Of a stretch of DNA of 23,028 bases, positions 1-6,601 are shown one piece after another. Below the pieces are notes generated by a model. It had not been told where the DNA came from. It saw only the letters and a list, made by a program, of their open reading frames with translations, and made no database searches. The stretch's first letter is position 1; each line of letters opens with the position of its first letter. The translations under genes and the position numbers were made by a program. This DNA is from JBEKTY01 sp049515555 (lineage in GTDB: Bacteria; Planctomycetota; Planctomycetia; Pirellulales; Thermoguttaceae), in assembly GCA_049515555.1 (NCBI GenBank), contig JBEKTY010000132.1, forward strand, positions 1 through 23,028. Reading direction: 5' to 3'.

Positions 1-35
1 TCCGGTTTCAACTTGCGAATCTGATCGGCGTCCAT
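1..35 (-). CDS. 5' end of a gene running off the window (start codon visible)
   Basis: Reading leftward from an ATG at 35-33, the first 11 codons give MDADQIRKLKP and then leave the window. An AAGGAGG Shine-Dalgarno sequence lies 7 nt upstream of the ATG, so the start is well supported even though the coding stretch is tiny. The N-terminus resembles that of some planctomycete IS701-type transposases as I remember them, but 11 residues cannot establish a family. The product is best called unknown. Confidence 0.5.
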   Translation of the reverse strand, partial: MDADQIRKLKP

Positions 36-120
36 GCCACGGCCTCCTTGGTGAAGCAGAACGCCTATAGATTCGCCAATTTCGCCAATTCATGCAATAT
101 CAATCTTGCGCAGTAATACT

Positions 121-152
121 AAATCCCCAAATCCCTAAATCCCCAAATCCCC
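121..152. repeat. Four tandem copies of an 8-bp unit (AAATCCCC)
   Basis: Four consecutive octamers, AAATCCCC/AAATCCCT/AAATCCCC/AAATCCCC, end at 152. A fifth unit begins AAATG and contains the rpiB start codon at 155. On the minus strand this reads as four G-runs (two GGGG, then GGG, then GGGG) separated by short ATTT-type loops, which is the pattern of an intramolecular G-quadruplex. The repeat occupies the position where a Shine-Dalgarno sequence would be expected, and no purine-rich site is present. Confidence 0.85.
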
Positions 153-154
153 AA

Positions 155-634
155 ATGCGAATCGCCGTCGGCACCGACCACCGTGGCTTTGCGATCCGGG
201 CCCGGATCATCGAGCTCCTGGAGCGGCTGGGGCACCAGGTGGACGACCTGGGGACCTATACGCCCGAGGCGGTCGATTATCCCGACGTGGCGGCCCGCGT
301 GGCACGCAAAGTCAGCGCCGGCGAAGTCGAGCGGGGGATCCTGGTGTGCGGCACCGGCCTGGGGATGTGTATCGCGGCCAACAAGTTTCCCGGGGTTCGG
401 GCCGCACCCTGCCACGACGACCTCACCGCCGAAATGAGCCGCCGCCACAACGACTCGAACATCCTCTGCATCTCGGCCGACCTGCTGGGCGAGCGACTGG
501 TCGAGCGGATGATCGACCTGTGGCTGGCCGCGCCCTTCGAGGGCGGGCGGCACGCCCGGCGAATCGCCAAGATCACCGAAATCGAGCACGAGGTCGAGGA
601 AGAGAAGCACCCCGGCGCCGGCCCCGAGGCGTGA
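155..634 (+). CDS. rpiB: Ribose-5-phosphate isomerase B (RpiB/LacAB family)
   Basis: A 159-residue protein of normal family length. It interconverts ribose 5-phosphate and ribulose 5-phosphate in the cytoplasmic pentose phosphate pathway; some relatives act on allose or galactose 6-phosphate. Visible signatures are the N-terminal strand MRIAVGTDHRG with Asp8-His9, the phosphate-loop segment GILVCGTGLGM with Cys65 matching the catalytic Cys of E. coli RpiB, and RRHNDSNIL with His98 matching its catalytic His. The ATG at 155 is chosen because the family begins exactly there. An in-frame ATG at 92 would add 21 residues encoded largely by the octamer repeat. No Shine-Dalgarno site is visible at 155, so translation may be leaderless or SD-independent. 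The gene stands alone and converges on the UroD-like gene. Confidence 0.93.
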   Translation: MRIAVGTDHRGFAIRARIIELLERLGHQVDDLGTYTPEAVDYPDVAARVARKVSAGEVERGILVCGTGLGMCIAANKFPGVRAAPCHDDLTAEMSRRHNDSNILCISADLLGERLVERMIDLWLAAPFEGGRHARRIAKITEIEHEVEEEKHPGAGPEA

Positions 635-665
635 GACCGGCCGGATTGGGCCTGGCCAATGCTCG

Positions 666-732
<67 letters not shown>

Positions 733-736
733 AATC

Positions 737-1834
737 CTAGGGAAACCGGTACTCGCGGACGGCCTGGTAGCAGGCGAGGATGTTGCCCAGCGGCGTATCC
801 GGCTGGATGTCGTTGGAGGGCATGACCACCAGCCCGCCCTCGGCGCCGCAGCAGGCGATCAGGTGCTCTACTTCGCGCCGCACGTCGGCGGGGCGGCCGA
901 AGGGCAGCGTCCGCTGAATGCTGATGCCGCCGTACAGGATGAGCCGCCGGCCCCACCGCCGCTTGACCGCCGCCGGGTCCATGCACTCCGGTTGGATGGG
1001 GTTGATGACCGTGAAGCCGACGTCGAGCAGGTCATCCACCAGATCGGTCAGCTTCCCGTCGCTGTGGAAGAAGAAGAGCAGGTCCGGGCGGACGGCGCGG
1101 CAGGCGGCGATCAGCCGGGCCCAGCGGGGCTTGTCGTACTGCCGCCAGGGCCGGGGGCCCATCATGATCCGGTCCTGCATCGCGACGTCGCCCACGACCT
1201 TGACCATGTCTGCGTCGGCCCGGGCGATCCGCAAGGCCAATGCGGTGGCAAGCCGGAACAGCCGATCGTAGGCCGCCTCGAGCAACTCGGGGTCGGCCAG
1301 GTAATCGGCCAAGGCGTTTTCCAGGCCCCGCAGGTGCCAATAACGCTTGAAGGGGTTCTCGATCTCGCCGCTGACGAACGACTGCCCGGCCTTTAGCTCC
1401 TCGACCCGCCGGGCGTAATCGTCCGGCTCGCGGATATCCTGGTCGGTGGCGAAGCGACAGGCGAGCACGTCGTCCACGGTTTTCGCCTGCTGGAGCGGGC
1501 CGGAGAGCCAGCGCCGGTAGCGGCCGCCCGAGCCGATCTGGAACCGCGTGCCCCAGGGGTCTTCGTACGTCCGCCGGTCGAGCCACACGGCCCGCGGCCC
1601 TTGGGCATCCGGCGGCGGGGGCGTCGAGCGGCGCTCGAAATCCGGCGGCGCCAACCAAGGCGCCAGGTCGGCCCAGCCGTCGATGCCCAGTTCCCGTTGG
1701 ACGGCCGGCCAATCTTCGGTCGCGAAATGCACTTTCAGGCTCGCGGCCACCTCGCGGTGAAACCAACCGTCGGCCGGCGTGCGGTCCGGCCGCTGGTGAC
1801 TGAAAGCCGTCAGGATTCGCTGCCGCGGGGTAAT
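737..1834 (-). CDS. Uroporphyrinogen-decarboxylase-like (URO-D/MtaA superfamily) protein, probable ATT start
   Basis: A 365-residue barrel protein of the URO-D superfamily, which includes haem-pathway decarboxylases and corrinoid methyltransferases. Many planctomycete members sit beside Gfo/Idh oxidoreductases and are not haem enzymes. The N-terminus TPRQRILTAFSHQRPDRTP is the typical family opening. FFHSDGKLTDLVDDLLDVG, VINPIQPE and LYGGISIQRTLPFG fit the C-terminal half. That opening can only be reached from an ATT codon at 1834-1832: tandem in-frame TGA stops lie just upstream, no ATG, GTG or TTG intervenes, and GGGAGG sits 7-8 nt before the ATT. The first GTG (1750) would cut off 28 conserved residues. 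It lies 35 bp downstream of the Gfo/Idh gene and is probably cotranscribed. The substrate is unknown. Confidence 0.85.
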   Translation of the reverse strand: MTPRQRILTAFSHQRPDRTPADGWFHREVAASLKVHFATEDWPAVQRELGIDGWADLAPWLAPPDFERRSTPPPPDAQGPRAVWLDRRTYEDPWGTRFQIGSGGRYRRWLSGPLQQAKTVDDVLACRFATDQDIREPDDYARRVEELKAGQSFVSGEIENPFKRYWHLRGLENALADYLADPELLEAAYDRLFRLATALALRIARADADMVKVVGDVAMQDRIMMGPRPWRQYDKPRWARLIAACRAVRPDLLFFFHSDGKLTDLVDDLLDVGFTVINPIQPECMDPAAVKRRWGRRLILYGGISIQRTLPFGRPADVRREVEHLIACCGAEGGLVVMPSNDIQPDTPLGNILACYQAVREYRFP

Positions 1835-1862
1835 GCGTATTCCTCCCTTCGATCATCACCAG

Positions 1863-1903
1863 TTTCCCCTCACCCTAACCCTCTCCCGGAGGGAGAGGGG
1901 ACC
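1863..1903. repeat. Palindromic repeat, family E (CCTCTCCC-GGA-GGGAGAGG)
   Basis: An 8-bp perfect stem with a GGA loop at 1880-1898, inside the CCCTCACCCTAACCCTC context that recurs in many bacterial genomes and produces the familiar spurious peptide PLTLTLSRRERG. It overlaps the 3' end of the Gfo/Idh gene and supplies that gene's last residues and stop codon. Confidence 0.8.
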
Positions 1904-3276
1904 GGGCATGCGGGCAGCTCGTATCCCTTGCGTCTGGGCCGGTCGAGGAAGCGGTTGGCCTCGTCGTCGCCGGGGAAAACCTCTTTCTCCGGATCCCAGG
2001 TCAGCTTGCGGCCGACCCAGCGGGCAATGTTGCCCAGGTGGCAGACTGTAGCCGAGCGGTGGCCGATCTCCACGTCGGCGACGGGGCGGCGACGCGACTT
2101 GATGCAATCGAACCAGTTCCGGATATGGTCGTCGCTCACCGGCACGTGCGGTGCGAGGTTCTCCAGCGGTTCCTTGGCGATCTCGGGGGGATTGCTGTCC
2201 ACGGTGTTGTTGCCGATGCGGATTTTGCCCACATCGCCGACGAAAGCCGCGCCGGCAGCCGATTCATTTTCTTCCAGGCGCACCACGATCCCGTTGGCAT
2301 AGCGGAACCAGACGCGGCGGCCGCGGCTGGTCAGCCGGTCAAACCGCTCGCGGCTTTCGGGGGCGGTCAACAAGGGCGGGACAAGCTTGCCGCCCTCGCA
2401 CCACACCTCGACCGGGCCGGTGTGATCCATGTCCAGGGCCCACTGGATCTGGTCGAAGCCGTGGGCCCCGGTGCCGGTCATCTCGCCGCCCGAGTAGGGC
2501 CCCAGCGAGATCCAGCCGGGCCTGGCGCGCTGCATGAAAATGTCGTCATGGTACGGCACCGGCTCGGTGGGGCCGCACCAGGCGTCCCAATCCAGCTCCG
2601 GGGGCGCGGGCTGGGCGGGAAAGCGGGCCGTCCAGGGACTGGGGTAGTTCATGATCAGCACGCTGTGGATCTTGCCGGCCCGGCCGTTGCGCACCAGCTC
2701 GCAGCCCTTGCGGTGGCCGGCCATCGAGCGGCGCTGGCTGCCCGTTTGCAGGACGCGGCCCGAGCGGCGGACCCAATCCACCAGCAGCCGCCCCTCGCGA
2801 ATGGTCAGCGACAGCGGTTTCTCCAGGTACACGTCCTTGCCGGCCTGGCAGGCGTGAATCGCCGCGAGCACGTGCCAGTGGTCGGGCACGGCGATGAATA
2901 CCGCGTCGACGTCGCGGGCCTGGAGCAGCCTACGATAGTCGTAATAGGGGCGGCACTTTTGGGCTTGGGCCATGGCATCGGCCCGCCGCCGGTGCGGGTC
3001 GCAGACGGCCACCACGCGTCCTTCGGGCGGCAGGTCCAGCAGTTGGTTGGCCCGCCGTCCGGCGCCGATATACGCCACGCCGATCCTGTCGCTGGCCCCC
3101 GGCCGGCCCGCTGCGGCCAGCACCCGCCGCGGAACCAGAAACGGCCCGGCGGCCAGCCCGGCGGCCAGGAACCGCCGCCGGGAAAGTCGCACTGGGGAAG
3201 GGGACAGTCCCATTTTCGTCGGACGAAAATGGGGACAGTCCCCAGCTTGTTTTTCGGCCGATCCAAAGTGCGTCAT
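1870..3276 (-). CDS. Tat-signal Gfo/Idh/MocA-family oxidoreductase
   Basis: A 468-residue member of the glucose-fructose oxidoreductase/inositol dehydrogenase family, an NAD(P)-dependent sugar or cyclitol oxidoreductase that is probably exported folded by the Tat pathway. A long N-region leads to RLSRRRFLAAG (residues 30-40) and a hydrophobic stretch ending near VLAAAG. The Rossmann start IGVAYIGAGRRANQL, the PDHWH segment, the YLEKPLS catalytic-lysine motif and the C-terminal GHRSATVCHLGNIARWVG are all present. The ATG at 3276 is chosen for a GCGAGG site 5 nt upstream; an ATG at 3213 lies inside a palindromic repeat and lacks one. Residues 12-26 come from that repeat and the last ~10 residues from another. 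It is first in a two-gene unit with the UroD-like gene. The substrate cannot be told. Confidence 0.88.
   Translation of the reverse strand: MTHFGSAEKQAGDCPHFRPTKMGLSPSPVRLSRRRFLAAGLAAGPFLVPRRVLAAAGRPGASDRIGVAYIGAGRRANQLLDLPPEGRVVAVCDPHRRRADAMAQAQKCRPYYDYRRLLQARDVDAVFIAVPDHWHVLAAIHACQAGKDVYLEKPLSLTIREGRLLVDWVRRSGRVLQTGSQRRSMAGHRKGCELVRNGRAGKIHSVLIMNYPSPWTARFPAQPAPPELDWDAWCGPTEPVPYHDDIFMQRARPGWISLGPYSGGEMTGTGAHGFDQIQWALDMDHTGPVEVWCEGGKLVPPLLTAPESRERFDRLTSRGRRVWFRYANGIVVRLEENESAAGAAFVGDVGKIRIGNNTVDSNPPEIAKEPLENLAPHVPVSDDHIRNWFDCIKSRRRPVADVEIGHRSATVCHLGNIARWVGRKLTWDPEKEVFPGDDEANRFLDRPRRKGYELPACPVPSPSGRGLG
3200..3243. repeat. Nested palindrome, family B copy 1 (GGGGACAGTCCC-ATTTTCG)
   Basis: Two 21-22 bp arms (3200-3220 and 3222-3243) are near-perfect inverted copies. 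Each arm also holds a small palindrome, GGGGACAGTCCCC. It lies inside the 5' end of the Gfo/Idh gene and is translated there. Single-arm relatives occur at 3389-3408 and, degenerate, at 13871-13892. Confidence 0.88.
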
Positions 3277-3345
3277 GCCAGCCTCGCCCGGTAGTGAATT
3301 AGTGGCAACAACTCCGCCGTCGGGCGGCCCTTCGCCGCAGCGGCC

Positions 3346-3373
3346 ATTATACAGGCACTGACAGGCTGGGCAA
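3346..3373 (-). promoter_or_regulatory. Sigma-70-type promoter for the Gfo/Idh-UroD-like unit
   Basis: On the minus strand TTGCCC (3373-3368) and a perfect TATAAT (3351-3346) are separated by 16 bp. Transcription would begin near 3339, giving a leader of about 63 nt before the ATG at 3276. Placement relative to the gene is sensible. Confidence 0.55.
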
Positions 3374-3388
3374 ATCGCGGTGGCCGAA

Positions 3389-3408
3389 GGGGACAGTCCC
3401 ATTTTCGG
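3389..3408. repeat. Palindromic repeat, family B, single arm
   Basis: One arm of the 3200-3243 element (GGGGACAGTCCC followed by ATTTTCGG). It lies just upstream of the minus-strand promoter at 3346-3373. The rest of the gap 3277-3668 holds only this arm, the two promoter candidates and no ORF I can support. Confidence 0.8.
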
Positions 3409-3561
3409 CCTGTCCGCAGCATCGTAGACAAGTTTCCGACCTTCCGCGAACGGGAACGGGCATTTGCCGGGGCCGGGTTCAAATTGAGCGGGGCGTAGGG
3501 TTTGTGCGGTTGCGCGGCCCAGAAATCTTCCGCCTCGGCCCGTCCGCGACGCGCCAAATCC

Positions 3562-3590
3562 TTGGAAACTTCGGCGGCCTTTGATAAAGT
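3562..3590 (+). promoter_or_regulatory. Possible sigma-70-type promoter for the gene at 3669
   Basis: TTGGAA (3562-3567) and TAAAGT (3585-3590) are spaced by 17 bp, each matching the consensus at 4 of 6 positions. Start of transcription near 3597 would give a 70-nt leader. The match is moderate, so this is a candidate only. Confidence 0.35.
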
Positions 3591-3668
3591 GGAAAGTGGC
3601 GAGACACTCCGCCGCACGGTTCTGAGAGTTTGGGGCTACTCCCGGACAGACCTCCAAGGCGCCGCTCG

Positions 3669-4247
3669 ATGGGCAACTCCGATCCCTCCCGCTCCGACGA
3701 AGTCGAACAGTTGCTCCGCAACGCCGAACTGCGGGACGAGCTGGAGCGTTACATCGACGAATCGATCACACAGGTCAACGTCCGGCACCTGACCCTGGCG
3801 GCGGAGAACGAGTTCCTGACCAGCATGCTGGAATGGGAACAGGCCCCGATCCTGCCCATCTATCGCTGGTTCGATCCCGAGCTGCGGCTGCCCCGGCCGG
3901 AAGCGCTGCGTGACGCCGATCTGCACGTCATTCTGTGGGACGTGATCCGCAAGCTGTCGCAGAGGCGGATCGTGCTGGACTTCACCGAGCACCTCAGCGA
4001 TCGGGAGCTGTACTGCCTGATCTACCGTGACATTCTGCCGTCGCGGGAGAAGAAGATCGACCGCTTGAGCAACTATCTGCATTGGGATTGCACCGGGCCG
4101 AGCGGCGATCCGGACGTCTGGCTCCGCTATTACGCCAGCCAGGCGGAGCGCGCGGAGTGGGCTGAGAGCTACCGTCAACCGCTGCCCCCCCGGCAGCCGC
4201 CGCCGTATCCCCGCAAGCTGCCCCGTGAGCCCGACGGCGCGGCATAG
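3669..4247 (+). CDS. Conserved planctomycete-type hypothetical protein
   Basis: 192 residues, soluble, with no signal peptide or membrane segment. It is acidic and rich in aromatic residues; I see no catalytic motif. Segments such as ENEFLTSMLEWEQAPILPI, LHVILWDVIRKLSQRRIVLD, HLSDRELYCLIYRDILP and YLHWDCTGPSGDPDVWLRYY look like a conserved globular family; I believe relatives are common in planctomycetes but have no function for them. The ATG at 3669 is preferred over the one at 3630 because the earlier residues are arginine/proline-rich and have no RBS; AAGG lies about 10 nt before 3669. The tail is proline-rich and its stop abuts the composite repeat at 4248. Confidence 0.75.
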   Translation: MGNSDPSRSDEVEQLLRNAELRDELERYIDESITQVNVRHLTLAAENEFLTSMLEWEQAPILPIYRWFDPELRLPRPEALRDADLHVILWDVIRKLSQRRIVLDFTEHLSDRELYCLIYRDILPSREKKIDRLSNYLHWDCTGPSGDPDVWLRYYASQAERAEWAESYRQPLPPRQPPPYPRKLPREPDGAA

Positions 4248-4377
4248 CCAGAATCACGACGGAGAACGGGCGACGGGCGACGGAGGGAAGCACTCCGGCC
4301 CGTCGCCCGTCGTCCGTCGTCCGTCGCCCGTCGCCCGTCGAAAATGGTGGGGCTTTTCTGCGCTCGACCCACCCTAC
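4248..4377. repeat. Composite palindromic element, family D copy 1 (left end truncated)
   Basis: It contains runs of GACGGGCGAC-type units, a GGAAGCACTCCGGCCCGTC centre, then GTCGTCC/GTCGCCC units, and ends in the terminal segment GCGCTCGACCCACCCTAC. The same order appears in reverse complement at 10401-10544, where both ends are present. Here the left terminal repeat is missing because the element starts at the stop codon of the gene at 3669. Confidence 0.82.
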
Positions 4378-4432
4378 GATCTTTGTAGGGCATCACAAAT
4401 CGAGTCGGGAACCTGCATTTCCCTCCGCGCTA

Positions 4433-4452
4433 TGACACACCTTGTCACACCT
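4433..4452. promoter_or_regulatory. Possible operator: TGACA-N5-TGTCA overlapping a CACACCT direct repeat
   Basis: An inverted repeat TGACA/TGTCA (4433-4447) overlaps two CACACCT copies set 10 bp apart (4436-4452), i.e. one helical turn. It lies 40-60 bp upstream of the AAA+/Fis-domain gene. Autoregulation is a guess from position; no regulator is known. Confidence 0.3.
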
Positions 4453-4453
4453 G

Positions 4454-4481
4454 CCCCTACCATGTTCGGTCAGTGTAGGGG
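4454..4481 (+). promoter_or_regulatory. Hairpin covering the ribosome binding site of the gene at 4491
   Basis: CCCCTAC (4454-4460) pairs with GTAGGGG (4475-4481) across a 14-nt loop. The right arm includes most of the Shine-Dalgarno sequence AGGGGAG (4477-4483), 7 nt before the ATG at 4491. In the mRNA the stem would hide the ribosome site, so translation could be conditional. Confidence 0.45.
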
Positions 4482-4490
4482 AGCGGTGCC

Positions 4491-5498
4491 ATGGCCAGGC
4501 CCTCGACGGCACTGGTTGCTGAGACTCGTGACAACCCGCAATACCGCGGCGACCTGGTCGCCCGGAGCCCGGCGATGCACGAGGTTTGCCGGCTGCTGGC
4601 CAAGGTTGGCCCAACCCGCGCCGCCGTGCTGATCCACGGCGAGCCAGGCACCGGAAAGGAACTGGTCGCTCGCGAGCTGCACCGGCAAAGCCCACGGGCC
4701 GAGGGGCCTTTCGTCAAGGTCAACTGCGGGGCGATTCGCAAGGCCGAGTTGGCGGCGACGCTCTTCGGCCGCAAGCGGCAAGCCGCCGAGGCGGGGCAGC
4801 CGGCCGGCCGGGGCATGATCGAGCGGGCCCGCCGTGGAACCCTCTTCCTGGCCAACGTCGAGCGCCTGCCGCGGTGGAGCCAGCGCCAGTTGCTGGCCGC
4901 GCTTCAAGAGCAGTGCCTGAGCGACTTGGATGGCCTCCGCTGCCCGCCGCCGGACGTGCGGCTGGCGGCCTCGACCACCTGCGATCTGCAGGCCGACGTG
5001 GCCAAGGATCGCTTCGACGGCTATCTGTATTACGTGTTAAGCGTGGTAACGATCCACGTGCCGCCGCTGCGCCAGCGCCGCGAAGACATCCCGCTGCTGA
5101 TCGAGCGTTGCTTGGCACAATTACTGGCCCAGCGCGGCGTGGTGGGCGGGATTCCTTACCGCTGCACGCCGGAGGCCTGGCAATGCCTGTTGGAGCACGA
5201 TTGGCCCGGCAACCTGCCCGAGCTGGCGGCCGTGGTGGCCCGCGCCGTGGCCTTGGCCGACGGCCGGCAGATCGGCCGGCAAGCGATTGTTTGGGCCCCG
5301 CGGCAGGTCCGCCCAACGGCCGGCGACAGCATCTCGGTGCCCCTTGTCGGCGCGCTCCGCCAGATCGAGCGGCAGATCATCGAAGAGGTGATCGAGCGCT
5401 ATCAGGGGAACAAGGCGGCGGCGGCCCGCTCCCTGGGCCTGCACCGGCGGACGCTCTATCGTCGCCTGTGCCACGATCTGCCCGAGTGGCCGCGATAG
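4491..5498 (+). CDS. Sigma-54-activator-like AAA+ protein with Fis HTH, catalytic motifs degraded
   Basis: 335 residues: a central AAA+ domain of the enhancer-binding-protein type (about 22-260) and a C-terminal Fis-type helix-turn-helix (about 300-330, GNKAAAARSLGLHRRTLYRR). There is no receiver or PAS domain. Walker A is intact (GEPGTGKE, 50-57). The usual GAFTGA loop is replaced by RKRQAAEAGQPAGRG (about 94-108). Walker B GTLFLDE is GTLFLAN (116-122). The segment normally FREDLYYRLNVV, carrying the arginine fingers, is FDGYLYYVLSVV (175-186). The sensor II motif WPGNVREL is WPGNLPEL. Such a protein probably cannot drive sigma-54 open-complex formation; it may bind ATP and DNA as a repressor or co-regulator. 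Start: AGGGGAG 7 nt upstream of the ATG. Confidence 0.85.
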   Translation: MARPSTALVAETRDNPQYRGDLVARSPAMHEVCRLLAKVGPTRAAVLIHGEPGTGKELVARELHRQSPRAEGPFVKVNCGAIRKAELAATLFGRKRQAAEAGQPAGRGMIERARRGTLFLANVERLPRWSQRQLLAALQEQCLSDLDGLRCPPPDVRLAASTTCDLQADVAKDRFDGYLYYVLSVVTIHVPPLRQRREDIPLLIERCLAQLLAQRGVVGGIPYRCTPEAWQCLLEHDWPGNLPELAAVVARAVALADGRQIGRQAIVWAPRQVRPTAGDSISVPLVGALRQIERQIIEEVIERYQGNKAAAARSLGLHRRTLYRRLCHDLPEWPR

Positions 5499-5512
5499 CC
5501 TGGCTATCGCGG
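5490..5512 (+). terminator. Terminator-like hairpin overlapping the stop codon of the AAA+/Fis gene
   Basis: CCGCGATAGCC and GGCTATCGCGG are perfect 11-bp inverted copies around a single T and include the TAG stop at 5496-5498. No U-run follows, so termination is only one possible role. Confidence 0.4.
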
Positions 5513-5556
5513 GCGCCGCAGGCGCTGACGGAAGCCTCATGCCGCGAGCCGGAAAG

Positions 5557-5585
5557 TTGACACCGCCGCTGCCGGCCATGATAAT
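5557..5585 (+). promoter_or_regulatory. Strong sigma-70-type promoter upstream of the Tat protein gene at 5638
   Basis: A perfect TTGACA (5557-5562) and GATAAT (5580-5585, 5 of 6) are spaced by exactly 17 bp. Predicted start near 5592 gives a leader of about 46 nt. It begins a new transcription unit that could extend into the GH81 gene. Confidence 0.65.
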
Positions 5586-5637
5586 GGGCCGTAGCGGAGT
5601 GGCAACCAGGGCGTCAATAATAAAGTGGAGAACAAGG

Positions 5638-6588
5638 ATGGACGCAATCGACCGCCGCGATTTCACCGGCGCCGCCTTGGCCGCCTTGGCGGGGGCCATG
5701 CTGGGCCCGTCGCCGGCCGGCGCCTCGCCCTCGGCGGCCGGACTGCCGCTGCTGCCCATGGTCCGCTGGGGCAAGCACAACATCGTGCGGGTGCTGGTGG
5801 GCCACAACCCCGTCAAGGGCACCTCGCATTTTTCTCCCGAGCTCAGCCGGGAGATGCGCGAATTCTTCGCCGCCGATCCCGGCCGCGGCCCCCAGCTCCT
5901 GCAACGTTGCGAGCAATTGGGCATCAACACCTGCCAGATGGGTAGCCCTATGTGCGAGGCGATTCTGCGCGAGCACTACGCCCAGGGCGGAAAGCTGCAG
6001 TGGATTCCCACCTTCTACTCCCAGCCCGGCGAAGGCAAGGCCGAGCTGGCGCGGATCCTGAAGATGGACCCCCGGCCCATCGGTGCGCAGCACTTCGGCG
6101 GCACCACCGACGCGCTCTTCAAGCAGGGCAAGCTCGACCGGGCCCTGGAGACGCTCAAGATGTTGCGCGACGCCGGCCTGCTGGTCGGACTGTGTTCCCA
6201 CAATCACGAGGTGATCGACTACGCCGAGCACAAAGGCTGGGACGTGGACTTCTATCAGTGCTGTTTCTATCGCGTCAGCAGCAGCCTCCGGCCGCCCGCC
6301 GATCCCCCGCGGCCCCGGCCGCGCGGCGAGCGCGGCGAGATCTTCGAGGAGGAGGCCCGGCGGGCCATGCTGAAAGTCATCCGCCAGGTCGCCAAGCCCT
6401 GCATCGCCTTCAAGGTGCTCGCCGGCAACCGCCACTGCGGCACCCCCCAGGCGATCCAGGACGCCTTGCGCTTCGCCCTGGAACAGATCAAGCCCAGCGA
6501 CGTCATCCTGCTGGGCATGTGGCAGAAGCACAAGGACCAGGCGGCGGAGAACGTGGGCTACGTGCGCAAGATCCTGGCCGCGGTCTGA
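5638..6588 (+). CDS. Tat-exported TIM-barrel-like protein of unknown function
   Basis: 316 residues. The N-terminus MDAIDRRDFTGAALAALAG is a twin-arginine signal running into a hydrophobic stretch and a Gly/Ala/Ser-rich cleavage region, so the protein probably acts outside the cytoplasm. The mature part alternates strands and helices (FHS-type elements such as LGINTCQMG, RPIGAQHFGGTTDALF, LLVGLCSHNHEVIDYA, VDFYQCCFYRVSSS, PCIAFKVLAGNRHCGTPQ), suggesting a TIM barrel loosely like aldo-keto reductases or sugar isomerases; the NADPH-binding signature is not recognised. His-rich SHNHE and Cys-Cys in QCCFY could be ligands. The ATG at 5638 is chosen because the Tat motif begins there and GGAG precedes it; an ATG at 5539 would lie upstream of the promoter. 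Confidence 0.7.
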   Translation: MDAIDRRDFTGAALAALAGAMLGPSPAGASPSAAGLPLLPMVRWGKHNIVRVLVGHNPVKGTSHFSPELSREMREFFAADPGRGPQLLQRCEQLGINTCQMGSPMCEAILREHYAQGGKLQWIPTFYSQPGEGKAELARILKMDPRPIGAQHFGGTTDALFKQGKLDRALETLKMLRDAGLLVGLCSHNHEVIDYAEHKGWDVDFYQCCFYRVSSSLRPPADPPRPRPRGERGEIFEEEARRAMLKVIRQVAKPCIAFKVLAGNRHCGTPQAIQDALRFALEQIKPSDVILLGMWQKHKDQAAENVGYVRKILAAV

Positions 6589-6601
6589 CACGTGTGATAA
6601 G

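Noticed and set aside
121..152. CRISPR-like or telomere-like array
   Set aside because: The unit is 8 bp with no spacers, so it is not CRISPR; resemblance to ciliate C4A4 telomeres is coincidental in an internal chromosomal position.
92..154. Upstream ATG adding 21 residues to RpiB
   Set aside because: The extra residues are encoded mainly by the octamer repeat, are Pro/Asn/Gln-rich, and have no family counterpart; the family starts exactly at the ATG at 155.
1833..2051. Short plus-strand ORF reading PLTLTLSRRERG
   Set aside because: This peptide is the well-known spurious translation of a common palindromic repeat (here 1863-1903) and lies opposite the Gfo/Idh gene.
4260..4340. GAC/GTC-rich stretch as a coding Arg/Pro-rich peptide
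   Set aside because: The same DNA recurs in the opposite orientation at 10401-10544 outside any gene, so it is a repeat element, not a coding sequence.
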